Positions 11,315 through 23,480 of a stretch of DNA of 64,000 bases are shown here, in pieces (positions within the stretch are counted from its first letter, which is position 1; every line of letters begins with the position of its first letter). Under the pieces are notes generated by a model, which saw only the letters and a list, made by a program, of their open reading frames with translations, was not told the DNA's origin and did not search any database. Position numbers and translations under genes: made by a program. The DNA lies in assembly GCA_025024175.1 (NCBI GenBank), contig QCXZ01000086.1, positions 19,372,245-19,436,244 of the forward strand, written 5' to 3'. This stretch comes from Rhyzopertha dominica. Its lineage: Eukaryota > Arthropoda > Insecta > Coleoptera > Bostrichidae.

Positions 11315-14300
11315 GTAAGTCGCCACGTGCGCTTTTCACACCGTCAACCTGACATATTCCTTGATTGGTGTGGAGGTTTGAAGAAGTCGCTGTTGCATTG
11401 CTTTTTTGCACNAAAACAGCAAATGAACTTGACTTATTCTCCAAAATATAGTCACATCACACAACCTGGTCAAATGCAAGGCCTCAATACTGAAACGATC
11501 ACATTAACACAACATTACTTTCTAATCTCCACTTCAGTTGTCATTGTTTCTTCATTTAAGATATATGTATTTTTTAGCACTGCACTACAGAAATTGAAGC
11601 AAAAAATCAGGGGTGGGTTGTTTCTGCGATACAATCATTATTTTAACGTAGACACATCCGATGCATTGTAGAAAATCTTACAGCATTTATTTTATTTAAA
11701 ACGTCTTGTACTTTATTATAAATAGTACGAGTTTTGCCTAATACCATGCTAAGATACCTGTTTTATCCAGTGTTCATGCGTTTTTTCATGTTTTGGCAAT
11801 TGAAAAATAGTACAAATTGTTTCGTTAGTGCAATTTGGAATTTTGCACTTTTGAGATATTGAGAATTATATACGAAGCCGAAATACCTACTTCTACCGTT
11901 GACTAAATATTCAATCAACGCTTCTACTAAGACTTTACTTCTACCGCTAAATTGTGTTGCCCATTAACACCGCTAGATGGCATTGTCTGTACGGGGTAAT
12001 TCCCGGAATGTACCCCAAAACGAAGGATCAGAAGTGTCCACGTCAAACTAATGATTTGGTAGTGCAGAACTTATTTTTGTTGACATGCAGAATTGCCAGC
12101 ATTGTCATAGCAACTGACATCCGTATCACAGGAAAACCAATTTCGCCATGTTCAATATGGCAAACAATAATAAGCAGTTTGGAGCCTTCAGATTGCAAAT
12201 TTTCAAAATAAACCAAACGTTGATAGGTCAATGTTTGTTACCTACTTTAAAGAACGTCGTCACTTATTTGATAAATAAAAAAAATGAAACACACTGCTAA
12301 AGCTATAATTTTCTTATATTCCTTAGGAAAACACGAATATTTCACCACCAACGGCTCGTCGATACTATTATTAGTTATAAAACGCGCTTGTATTTCCTTG
12401 TTTTGTCATACAATGGCTAAAAATTTGTAATGGAAATTAAAATGCAAAACAAAATAATTTAATATCGGCGAAAAAAATTATATTCATCGTTGAAACCGAA
12501 AGAAAATATATTTTTGAGATTGTTGTAGCCAGCTATGACATTAATGTTATAATTTACTATATCTGGTCATATGGTAATCTCTTTGAAGTTCGTAGATATC
12601 GTCAATATTAATAAATAAATTACAACCTATTATATTATACATTATGACATAAAAGCACTACCGCTGCACCTCATGTTAAAAATACAAATATATCGCATTA
12701 TTTGACGAACCCAAGTTTAGAGTAAGATTTTGTATAGCCTTGTATAGGCTACCAGAGTTATATGGCAGTGCCAAACCCAACGGGCGAGTTAAGAGACTAA
12801 GTGAATCGACAAACCCAAGTGCAGAGGAATGTGGCAGACATTCATTGCCTTGAAACCTTAGTCTTAGTCTTTTTCGGTTAAACCGCGTCTGATTTTGAAA
12901 TAAGGACCTTATTCCAAAATCAAACGCGGTTTAACACAAAAGGACTAAGATTTCAATCTAACTCTGCCCGCGAATGCTTACGTTCTTACATTCATTGCCT
13001 TGTGTAGACTACCACTGCAATCTGACATAACGACATGTCGAGTTACATTGGCCAAGTGTATCTCCAAATGATCTATCTATCTGACGAACCCAAGTGCAGA
13101 GGAAGATGGTTATGAGTGTGTTTATTGCCTTTTAGAAACTACAACTGCAATCTAACAGTGTCGACCCACCCAGCCTAAGGGGATGCGAAGTTTTATTGAT
13201 CAAATGTATCACCAAATGGTCGATTGTACTAACTAACAGGAAGCTGGTGTAATACCACTGTAATTTGACGGTGTCAGATCTACCAGTCTCTCTAAATAAT
13301 TCTGTGTATTGAGTATAACACCATAATCTATATTTGTGTTCCTGACCAAGAACCAAGGTTTCTGTTAGGACTTGCTCTAACATAGAAGCAACTTTGGATT
13401 TCAACAGATATATTAACAATCCGATTTATTTGTTACAGTTCGACACCTGGTAAAGGAAATGACGAAAATGGGCCTACGAAGAATTCTAATGACTCAGATC
13501 TGAACAACTATGATGGAGACCCACCGTAAGTACTACCATAGCTTAAATTACCCACATAACAATTGATTTGCTTCATCTTTCAAGTCCGTCATTAGAAGAA
13601 ATTAAGAGCTGGGGCAAGTCTTTCGACAAGCTCATGAAGAGCCCGGGTGAGTGTCGACGTTTTTTTTTTGCGATCCACCTTGACTGTTGGTGTTTCTTTT
13701 AGCGGGTCGCAAGGTCTTCCGGGATTTCCTTCGATGCGAATACTCCGAAGAAAACATTATGTTTTGGCTGGCGTGCGAAGACTTGAAGAGGGAGAGCAGC
13801 CCAGAGAAGGTGGAGGAGAAGGCCCGGATTATTTACGAAGACTATATATCTATTTTATCGCCTAAAGAGGTGAGACATTGCTAAGCGCCGTATGCTGGTG
13901 AGCAGTATGAAAAATGTTGGGTACTGCACCAGTCACACGCGTTGCTTTTTGCCTTTAACCAATAATCCTTTTATACGAGGGCATATTGATATCTAGTGGA
14001 CTTGGACACTTTCCAGTAAACAAAANTTAATTTGGTTGCTATGGTGGCAACTATGATGGTTTCAATTTGGTATCCAAAAGTTCAGTTGTNACAAATTTGN
14101 GAATTTCTGAGAAAACGCTACATTTTGATTTAAAAAAAAATGTTGGAANCCTTAGGTGATCAGTGTCATTGATCTACCACAGCTCAGGAAGATCAATCTT
14201 TGTGACACCCCGGAAAATATTCAATTTATCCATGATACGATTCTACAAGATCGACGAATTGGGATTACTCAAATTGAAGAAGCATTGCACCTTTCCTACA

Positions 14301-17300
14301 AACATATGTTTCATGTTGTTCACCACCAGTTGGGAATGTGTAATATTTCGGCCAAATGAATTCCGAAATGCCTTAACGCTGATCAAAAATGTGCCGTCGT
14401 TTTGAAGATTCCTCAAATTTTTTTGATCGCATTGTGACCATGGACGAAACACAAAGACTAAAGAACAATGTAAACGGGTCTCCACGACCAGAAATTCCAC
14501 GTGCAGAAGTAGACTGGCTAGGTTCTTGCTTCAGTTTTCTGGAAAAAACATATATTGTTAGATTTGTTGGAACAAGAACTGTCACGGGAATGTTCTAACT
14601 AAATTACGCGAAAGAATTGTGAAAAAATGATGCGGAAAACTTGCCAAAGATGTGCTTACTTGCAACATAACACCCCTATCCATAAGTCGTTAATTGCATC
14701 GCAAAAAAATTTATAACGTCCTATTCTCCCAATTTAGCGACGTCAGTTTACTATTAATTCGCAAAGCTCAAGGTAAAAATTTATACGTATTCAAGATACT
14801 GACGATTTAGCTTTAGAAACATACACACTGCACTTTTTAAGCACTGAAGCCTCTGGAATACTGACATTCTAACTGATAGTGGCTGTCACGTGCAGTCCAC
14901 TGGGTTAACGTTATTACCTAATTTTTTTTAACCAAATTCCTGCAGTTTTGCTGACGACCCAATCAAATCTGTCCGCGTTCACCTTCCCTATCCCGATATT
15001 GAATTGCATTCGCACATCAAGAAAATTTATAGGCATCTTTCGCGAACGTTTCCTTTATCTAGCTAAAAGCTGAATTCTTCTTACGCAACTACACGGGTTT
15101 TAAAACGAACTCTGTGTAGTTCGACTCTGACAAGATAATTACTATTTGCGCGGTGCGTACGAATTAATCGCATATTGATGCATCAAATTCGGATTTTGGG
15201 GTCTATTATTTCAGACCGCTCTGATGGCGGACAATTCCAACATAATCTAGTCGAGCCGGTCCCGAGTGAGGGATCTAATCTGTCACAAATTACTAGAATG
15301 TTAACCCCGCTCGGTAATTTCGGCTTTATACGATATCAAACCGAAGCAACACCCTGTGCAATGAATCTCGCTGATACGGAGTTAACATGTAATTATCGGG
15401 TATATCAAAAGTTTGAAACTAATCGCTTCTGTATTAGACGTAATAGGTAATGACTTGGTAACATTAAGGCTCGACATTGCATTCAGAAATCAAATGAACT
15501 GGCGCAAACATCATCGGTGAGCAGCACACATTCGTCAGTTTTTTGACTTAATTGAAACCTGCCAATACTTGTCCTTTAATTAACCAACTTGGAAATTATC
15601 CGCACGGGTACCTCTTACAACCGTCCGACCTTGCCATTGTTCGACTGTTGCTTCACTACTTCGAACTTTTTCTCGTTTGCACTTTATGAAAAAGTTTCTA
15701 GCTAACTGTTGAAAACTGCATTTCCAGTCCTGAAAGCGCCAGCACTGAAGCACCTGGTCATGCATTGTATAAAAGCGCACGTGTCAATCCGAATAAAAAA
15801 AATCACTTTGAAACCAGCGCTGGGTACCTTTTAATTGATACTTCAAAATAATGAAGCTTTATTATTGCCAGCGTGGATGTGGCGTTTCATTCTGTGCCAC
15901 GTTGAATCGGAAATTTTTCAAACCGTTAAATTTCGGCATTGAGCGACCTTGTCGCATTTTGAAATGGCACGATCCCGACAGTTACGCAGTACGCCGACAT
16001 ATGGAACGTTCCACAACACGTAGCCACTCGATAAATCCTCTGATTTACATAATATGATTGTGGCGAGCTTGCCTGAATCGCCACGTGCCCCTGAGCTGTT
16101 TGTTCATCTTTCTAAACCAAGGAGTCCCGATTGCCATTGGCAATCTATCTAATAAGTCGACTTATTTTCAGGTGGTTTGGTCAAAATGCTCGGTATTTGC
16201 AAAGGACATCTCAAACAACTTACATTTATTGGGACGAGAATTGTTTTCTAAGGAAGAAGTTAAATGCGAAGAGATCAAGAGAATTTCAAATGATTTCGTG
16301 ACAAGTGTCATTTTTATCATAAGTAAACAAACACTTAACTCCTGTGTTCTCGTGTTCTATAATCTGCTTCTTACTGTGCATTTTAACAATACGATTCCGC
16401 ATTCCAACAAGTGTAGCATCTACCTTTTTTTGTTTCAAGATCTAGACTGTTATCTTAAGATCTAAAACTTTCTTCTTTCTTTTAATTTTTTATCCCAACA
16501 TTTCGAGTTCAAGGTCTTGACATTTATCTCGAAGTCTTCACTTTTATTTCAATATATCGACCTTTATCTCGTGATCATAACTTTTTCCTCAAGATCTTGA
16601 CTTATATCTCAAAGATCGACCATTACTCTAAAATTTTAAGTGTTATCTTAAGAACTAGAATTTCATCTCAAGTTGATATCTTGATACAATTATTTTGTTG
16701 CATTTAACAAACAAACACGAACTGATGAGTCCTCTTGTTGAACTATCTGCATCTTACTGTGCATTTTAACAACATAGTTCCGCATTGGCAGGCCTACAGT
16801 ACAACTGTAGGATAAACCTTTTCTTATTTTTTTAATAGGATACTTCCGACTGTAATATCAAGATCTATGCTGTTATCCCAAGATCTCAAATTCTATCTGA
16901 CAATTTTCGTTTTTTACTCATGTTCCCGATACTTGTCGCAAGATCGTTTTTCTTCAAGATTGTGGTTTTTTCGAGGTCTTGATTTTCATTAATATTAACT
17001 TTTATCTCAAAATTTCGACTTCAAAATTCTAAATTCTAAAGATTCAGACTGTTGTCTAGAGACCTTGACTTTATCTCAGAACGTTAGAATTTCCTCAAAG
17101 GCCTTAATTTCATTTTGAAAGTTTAATCGTTACCTATCTCAAGATCTAGAAGTTCATCCCAAGTCAATATCTTCCAATGTTCTCACGATGTTCTCGCGTT
17201 ATACTATTTACATCCGATACGATGCGCATTGGCAAGGTACCGAACAGCAGTAGCATATATCTTTTTTTTTCATTTTTTAATATGTTATATATCAAGACCG

Positions 17301-19129
17301 TGATTTTATCAAAATCTTGATTTTCATCTTATTAATACTGAGTTTTATCTCAGCATTTCGACTTTTTTAAAGCCCCTGACTGTTACCGTGACTACCTCAA
17401 AATGTTGACATATCTCAAATCCTGACTTCAATTTTAAGATTTTAACCTTGATCTCAAGTCCTAGAATTTACAGTCGACATCTTCAGATAATCCTCAAGAT
17501 CGCAAAGCAAAATTTTAAGAGCTTTTTTTTAACTCACCAAGTTATTCTGCTTAGGTTGGATTGATGATTTTCAAACCACATATTTGAAACCTACTAGTCA
17601 TTTTGGTGCTTTTGTTTTTGTCAGCCAGTAAACCAACACGATATTTTTGAGTTCTTTAAATACTTTACAATTATAAAATACTAATAAAGGTTAGGTATTT
17701 ATTGCGATAGACCTCTAAACGGACGTTATAGATTTGGTTTCATGACAATATCGTAAATGATATATGTCTTTTCTAGAAGGCTGTAGATCATGCAATATGA
17801 AAAGCGTTTTAGTTCAAACCGTAACTTGAATTAAATAAAATTATCTTACAACGTACTCTAGCATGAGTTGTTTAAGGTAAATTTAGAAAGATGGGAAGCT
17901 GGAACTTGAAACGTACGTCTAATGATGATCAACGAATTAAGGTTTCTTTCTTTTAGATATAAAGTGCATTAATTTTTCACTGCTCAAGAATTACATCTCG
18001 ATAATCTACACTAGCGTTGTGTTAAGTATACGCCTTACGCATTACGGCCAGCACAAGTTGCTCGTAGAAAGAAACTGTTTATAGAGGTTTAAAGTAAAAT
18101 GTTTACCCTATATTTCTTAGTAAATGGGTACATGGCAACTAAAAAGAAAATACAAAGACATAGAATGATCCGCCAGTCGAGTTAAAACATATAGAACCCT
18201 ACACGTGTCTCCCAGACCTCACCGAAAACGAACTACGTTTCATATTTCAAGTGAGTCTGTAAAGAATAATATGTTTTGACATGCAAACAAATTACGAAGT
18301 AACGAAAGACGTCAGCTTCAATTCTATTAAAAAGGAAGGAAAATTGTGTACTGCCCGACACAGTTAACAACTAACAAGACATAGAAAAGACAGCAATTTT
18401 ATCAAAATTAGCAGAATTTAGATTTGGTGTTCTGCGCAATGTTTATATTATGAACTTCCTTTATTTAGGCAGCAGTACCTAAATACACTAAACCATAGAA
18501 CTACTAGTTCAAAACACTATTAATTTAATTGATTACTATTTAAAACACACTTTACTACAGTCACAGTAAAACACTTTAGAATGCATCTGTTCGCTTCAAA
18601 CTGCCTCCGCGCTTATATACCGACCGACGATATTCTCGAATGTTTGTCTATAATGGTTTAGGCAACTGCTCGAACGTCCCTATGGTTGCCTAATCGGCAG
18701 GCGCTGGTTTCCCCACGCCGTAACATTGTTACGAGTACGAGTTCGGAAAATGCGTCGAACACTCCCAAAGCTTCGCGAACATTCGATCAATTGAATATGG
18801 TCGACTGACCTTAGGCAACCACGCGATCATCGCGTCGACCTGGTTGCCTAATCCGCAGGCGTTCCAAGTCCACATCGTAACAATATATTGTTTTGTTTCA
18901 GGTGTCGCTGGACGCCAGTGTTCGCGAAATCGTAAATCGAAATATGGTGGAACCGACACCGCACACATTCGACGACGCTCAACTTCAGATATACACACTA
19001 ATGCACCGTGACAGCTACCCCCGCTTCGTGAATTCGACGCTGTACAAGTCGCTGATACAGCAGTCGGGCGGCGAATCGGAGGCGGCGGAGTCGTCGGGCC
19101 CTAACGGACCTCAGGGCCAACACGGCTGA
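11115..19129 (+). CDS. RGS protein, RZ subfamily (RGS17/19/20-like)
   Basis: This is a GTPase-activating protein for heterotrimeric G alpha subunits that switches off receptor signalling at membranes. Coding exons are 11115-11314, 13439-13525, 13585-13646, 13703-13869 and 18902-19129. All have GT/AG borders, and joined they give 247 residues. Residues 55-67 form a cysteine string (CCLCWCCCCSCC plus C), the palmitoylation hallmark of the RZ subfamily. A hydrophilic linker follows. The RGS box spans about 107-228, with SFDKLMKSPAGRKVFRDFLR, EENIMFWLACEDLK, ARIIYEDYIS and DAQLQIYTLMHRDSYPRF. A short acidic/Gly-Gln tail ends the protein. Length and exon order fit RGS17/20 relatives. The start ATG is the first codon after an acceptor (TTTTTCTAG, 11106-11114), so 5' exons lie upstream. 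I am very sure of the subfamily. Confidence 0.93.
11965..11985 (+). promoter_or_regulatory. CTCF-like site 1
   Basis: CCGCTAGATGGCA at 11970-11982 matches the CTCF core pattern CCRCTAGRTGGCR. It lies in RGS intron 1. A matching motif in the same orientation lies at 23985-23997 downstream of the gene. Motif match only. Confidence 0.25.
12700..13285 (+). repeat. Diverged tandem repeat in RGS intron 1
   Basis: The word GACGAACCCAAGTGCAGAGG recurs in variants at about 12703, 12818 and 13082. The words GACTACCACTGCAATCTGACA and CCAAATGATC recur between them (about 13005, 13140, 13212 and 13250). The units are about 100 bp and strongly diverged. A hairpin is inserted at 12857-12956. Confidence 0.5.
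12857..12956. repeat. Near-perfect hairpin (about 47-bp arms)
   Basis: The left arm contains CTTAGTC, GGTTAAACCGCGT and GATTTTG; the right arm carries the reverse order AAAATCAAACGCGGTTTAAC and GGACTAAG. The centre is AAGGACCTT. The GTTAAACCGCGT word resembles sequence at about 210-230. It is probably a snap-back insertion. Confidence 0.6.
13974..14730 (+). mobile_element. Mariner transposase relic in RGS intron 4
   Basis: After an ACGAGGGCATATTGATAT start, frame-broken translation gives LCDTPENIQFIHDT, an N-terminal helix-turn-helix block, then RIVTMDET (first catalytic Asp) and NGSPRP. TGMF follows, and finally IHKSLIASQK near 14685-14710. This is the order of mariner transposases. Frameshifts, stops and N bases show it is inactive. 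Its 3' end is not found. Confidence 0.65.
14730..16320. other. RGS intron 4 sequence without recognised feature
   Basis: I see no exon, repeat or RNA that I can support. Part of it (15180-15450) has balanced base composition and could be conserved noncoding or transposon-derived DNA. Confidence 0.3.
16320..17520 (+). repeat. Higher-order tandem repeat in RGS intron 4
   Basis: Three units of roughly 380-450 bp follow each other. A 20-base word (CTTACTGTGCATTTTAACAA) at 16370 returns at 16753. A related GCGCATTGGCAAGG block sits at about 17224. Inside each unit a degenerate minisatellite of about 25-30 bp repeats around the core ATCTCAAGATCTTGAC. The repeat is pyrimidine-rich on this strand. 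17520-18440 shows nothing recognisable. Confidence 0.6.
18440..18882 (-). mobile_element. LTR-like sequence adjoining last RGS exon
   Basis: Read on the minus strand it starts TGTTACGATGTGG and ends ATATAAACA (TG...CA). It has an internal duplication of the GATTAGGCAACCA region about 150 bp apart, a TATATAAG box (18619-18612) and an AATAAA signal (18465-18460). This U3-R-U5 order suits a solo LTR. I find no target duplication and no internal retroelement genes, so the boundaries are tentative. Confidence 0.45.
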
Positions 19130-20515
19130 AGCCACTGCTCACCTCGTGACGATCACGTAGGCGGCCTAAAAGAAGTTATATCAACAGTCCGCACCGGCTA
19201 GCCATCACCTCACCCACCCTACGAGTCCTCCAACGTTGCCTCATACCCCTCATACATCGATACGCACATTGTAAATCCCAGTTTCGTGCAGTCATATTAG
19301 ATGGATTCACGTCTTTAAAACGAACCGCTTCGAAGCAAGCTGGAAGCCGATAGGGATCTTCGCCGAAATTTGAGGAGTATGCCACCAGCACAAGAAGAGC
19401 TTCCATTGCAGTGCAAGTCGTTGTCCTCCAGCTTCAGTGGTATTACGCGCAAGAACAGTTACGGGGAGAAATTATCACAGCTTGTCACGGATCAGTTCTG
19501 TTGTTGTTATACCTAAAGTGACTGCACAAATAAAGATTGTCGACGAAGACATCATCAGAAGAAGTAGCAATAGAGACATCATTCGCAGCGACATGACAAT
19601 AATTCAGGTGACGAACGGTGCGGCTAAGACGATNGGCACNCCCGTACGAACAATCAAAACCTTCTTGCGAAGATAATCGGCGCACGGGTTTACGCACATG
19701 CAACACATTTACTTAAGAGTTCTTCGGATCATTCCTCTCGTTCCTCGGCAGGAGACTGGACCAGTCGCAAGACCACGAACTTCATGCATATACAATGTGA
19801 TGTTTCTAAACCGTTATTTTGTTACCACGTGCATATATTATATGATATATATTTCATAGCGTTTACTCCTCTCCACAATCAGTAACATTCTTTGGACATC
19901 GCTCACCTCTTAAATATTAGTGTTGTGTAATAAATAACGAAGTTATGGTTCATCTCACTTAAAACTATTTAGGCATAGGAGATACTGCGGCATAATAACG
20001 CGATAAGTAATAATAAGGGCTACTTGTTCTCATTAGTTATATAGCATCCCCTGACAACCGCCAACAGCCGGCGGGGACTGCGCACAATCTTCATGTATAT
20101 ATTATTATTTATTATTATTATTATTATTATTAATTACTATTGAACAACACTGCGGTGCCGCTGGTGGCCATAAGCGCAGACCTCACCGTGTACCGGCCGG
20201 TTCTGACTTACAATATAACGATGTGATATACAATTACCTAGTAAAACTTCGACCACGGCGTATGAAGAGTACGAAGACACATTAAAATGGAAATCCCACT
20301 CCCCTGACTATTTGCACGCACTATGTACCCACACATAATTATAGTACACTAATAATCGACACACTGTGAATTAATATAAATAAATATCAAATGTACGTTT
20401 GTTGTCTTAATTTATAATTAAATTTGCATTACTTCGTATTTAATTTGTATGTAAATATATCATTCCATCTGTATCGCAGTCTATTTTGTTCTCCGCACTT
20501 GTTTTCCGAAAATAA
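19130..20515 (+). other. RGS 3' UTR and downstream region
   Basis: After the TGA at 19127-19129 there is a long stretch without strong ORFs. AATAAA-type signals lie near 19929, 20380 and 20509, any of which could end the transcript. A (TTA)n microsatellite lies at about 20100-20135. Confidence 0.4.
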
Positions 20516-21059
20516 ACCCTAGTTCACCCCCCTTTTTCGTGCAGAACCCCAAATCAGTCAGCACGATCAATCCAGTAACTCAAACTTTTTTTACAAAAGT
20601 ACGTTTACTTTTAATTTCATTTTGTAATCGTATTATTAGTTAGTAAGTAAACATATTTTTTTTATTTCATACTCTAGAGCAAGTAACCTGTTACTGAGAG
20701 AAAAAAAAACATGATTCTTTTATATTGATACCAAAAAATCTCAGTGTTTGTCCTTGCATCTTATTTATAGTAATGCAAAATGTCAAACGGTAGTTCAGTA
20801 GACATGAGCAGAATTCTTGTAATAAATACTGTATGACATTTATTTCTTCCTGACATTCTTTTTGCTTCAATTACATTATTTGCTAACTGTTTCACGGCTA
20901 TTCTTACTTACTGAATTTGACTTGATACCCCGTTCACTACCTGAAGCAATTACGTTTTAAAATTATCAGTGAAATATTTATTTCACTATTTTTTCTCAAT
21001 CCCCCTAATCGACTTCTAAAAATGTACTGAAACACGCATTTCCCCATCGCTTTTGAGTT

Positions 21060-21260
21060 CGTATCCTCACCACAATAGGATGATTAGAACATTCGGAACT
21101 TCCCAAAGGGATATGAACTTCCGTTTCTCGAAAATTCTCAAACAATTCAAACATTCTAAATATGTCCTGGAATATTCTATAACCTTCTGAAAAATTCTAC
21201 ATTTTTGAACATCCCAGAATATTCTAGAAGATTCTGCAATATCCGTGAGTCGTCTTGAAG
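21060..21260. promoter_or_regulatory. Heat-shock-element-like cluster
   Basis: A perfect run of four alternating pentamers nGAAn/nTTCn lies at 21216-21235 (AGAATATTCTAGAAGATTCT). A perfect three-unit run is at 21124-21138 (TTTCTCGAAAATTCT). Several more TTC/GAA words in the same phase lie between them. This is the binding grammar of heat shock factor trimers. No gene starts nearby in this window. Confidence 0.45.
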
Positions 21261-21290
21261 ATTTTTCAACATATATAATACATATATAAT

Positions 21291-21291
21291 A

Positions 21292-21333
<42 letters not shown>
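21291..21333. repeat. (AT)n microsatellite
   Basis: An uninterrupted AT dinucleotide run in the RGS/unknown-gene intergenic region. Confidence 0.9.
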
Positions 21334-21336
<3 letters not shown>

Positions 21337-22069
21337 CCCCCACACCTTTAAACTCAATCCTTGCAGTTCCAAACCGAAACTTTCTTCATGGGTGTGGGAT
21401 GCTACTATACCACATAACCCCATTGGGCTGCAGCGGTTGGTTGAGGCAGTAAACATNAAACTAATACAGTGTGCAGTTTTATTTCATGCTGCTTGCGAAA
21501 AGCAAGAATGAAAAATAATTGATTTGCGGTGAGGAGGCGGAAGTCGTTGTTTATCCATTTATAATCTTTGGTACTTGTAATTACAATACTATTGAATCCT
21601 AGAGTACAAGTACTTCCATACTTCCACAGTTTGCATGAATGTAAATGTACTTATAAATGTATGGATATAACATCAGATGGATAAAATGCATCAAATCTAT
21701 AAAAATATTTATGGACGCACGTATTTTTAATTTTTATTTTAATTTTAATTAAAGTCGAATGTATAGTAATTTTCAAAACTGTTTAATTTTTGCATACTAA
21801 ACACCACTACAAGACCATTACTATACATTATTTGCATTAAGTAATTACTTGTCATACTCAGATCGATTTAAAATTATTTGTACATTATGTAGTGGAAATA
21901 ATATAGGAATCCTTGGAATACTCTGGAGTGAAAAATATAATACAACATTGTTAAAAATCAAGGACGATTTTAACGGCTGAGCATCTGACAAACTCAACAG
22001 AATTGTCTGTAGTGGTTGCACTTTTAATAAAGAAAAAGGCAATTGAAGTTTTGAAAATTTCGGTGAAAC

Positions 22070-22200
22070 CCACTACAACAAGCGTATCACCCCTCGAGCC
22101 CAGCGTAGACATAGTCGGCCCGCCGGTATATCCGGGAGCGGCGAAATACCTACCGTACACTGGTTTCAATCAATCAGTGAATATTTCTTTGTATTTTAAT
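22070..22200. other. Orphan coding-like GC-richer island
   Basis: Between AT-rich flanks, 22079-22165 is GC-rich and open in several frames. On + it reads SVSPLEPSVDIVGPPVYPGA; on - it reads RYFAAPGYTGGPTMSTL or, in another frame, a short peptide ending in TAG. The last frame could follow the phase-0 donor at 25110 of the minus-strand gene, but nothing confirms that. I do not recognise a family. Confidence 0.2.
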
Positions 22201-22439
22201 AAAAAGTAATTGTTTATTGCGTCATTATTCATAAATCACAAAATGTAAAACCATCTAATAATTTATGAGAAGTCTTTAAAACAGGTTCTGCCTAGGGTTG
22301 CCAAATCGCTAGAGCAGGCCTTTTCTATGAGTATACTATCGTCCTTGACAATCCATTATAAATCTTATCAACAATGTGGCTTAAGACAGATGAAGATTAG
22401 TCCACAAATTAGAAATTTTTCCATTTGAGATGTGTACTA

Positions 22440-23045
22440 CTCATTTCAGGAGGACGACAGTAAGCTTGCCCACAGTGCTGCTCAAACCGCTCAAAATATC
22501 AACAAAGTATATTAAGACCATATAACTGACAACGATCAATTGAAGGTGTTAATTGCAGCTGAGTCACTCAACACCATACTAAAAGCTGGCGAAAAGCTCA
22601 GTGTCGACCAGCACTTTGTTATCTAAACCAAACTGCCAAAATCAAAAAGCTCGACAAGTGGATTCCTCACAAATTCAATGAAATACAATAAAAACGTCGT
22701 TATAAACTGGCACCGTCTTTTCCTTTTCGCAACAAAAACGTACTCTTTTCCGGATTGTGACGAGGGTGACTTTCGGCTGAGTGGCTAGAGCACCATTAAG
22801 CTCCAAAACACTTCTAAAAGCCGAAACGGTACCAGTAGGACGTTATAATGGCCGTTTGATGGTTTGCGGTCAGTCTCAGTACTATTGAAACCATGGTATT
22901 GCAGAAGTACTGCCAATGCATAAAAAATTTGAGTCGCATGTGTCCAACTACTCTGTTCGCCTTCAACGGCTTCATCACCTTCAGAGCTCCAAACTTCTAT
23001 GCAAGTGTATTATGTATAGATTGTAATGGTTACTTTACTTAATAA
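22440..23045 (+). mobile_element. Mariner (SETMAR-type) transposase relic
   Basis: Frame-broken translation shows QIxKxKKLDKWIPHKFNE (about 22630-22680), then a block resembling the GxxVMVxVWWSxxG region near 22850, and IDCNGYF near 23015. This matches the order HxLxxLGxVxKLDxWVPHELxE...WW...CVDCNGSYFD of mariner transposases. Many stops; inactive. Confidence 0.5.
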
Positions 23046-23059
23046 AATTGTTTTCTTTT

Positions 23060-23480
23060 TCAGGTTAGTTGGTGAGGATCTTGAAACCTGCTTTTTTACA
23101 TCAACCCAACACAATCAGAGTGAAACGATGTCAAAATTTAGGCGGAGGCTTTCTTATCTTCCTCCATCTATTGTACGCATTCAATTTTCAGCTGTCAAAA
23201 AAATTTACCTCACGGATTTCATTTTCAAGGTCTTCGATTGTACGTTCTTGATGGCCTGACCGAACTCGTTCGCATAATTCATTCACAATGCATACAATGA
23301 ATGCGTTTAAGCAGGCTCGCAAACTTTTCGAGGACTGCATACAAAGCCGCTTCGGATTACCCCAAACGTTTTCGCGAGAACTTTCCCAGTTATCTCGTTC
23401 CACTTTATCTGAAGATGCGAAGGGCATGAACTTGACACCGTGCGCTAATTACCAACACCAAAATCGCGCAATTCATAATA
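23060..23480 (-). mobile_element. Possible transposase C-terminal relic
   Basis: The minus strand encodes ERVRSGHQERTIEDLENEIREV (about 23280-23210), resembling the helix after the third catalytic residue in mariner-like transposases. It is short and uncertain. Confidence 0.25.

Noticed and set aside
22955..22995. Third-class hammerhead-like order on the minus strand (TGATGA, GCC/GGC stem, GAAC)
   Set aside because: GAAC replaces GAAA, and the stretch is explained as part of a mariner transposase relic read on the other strand.
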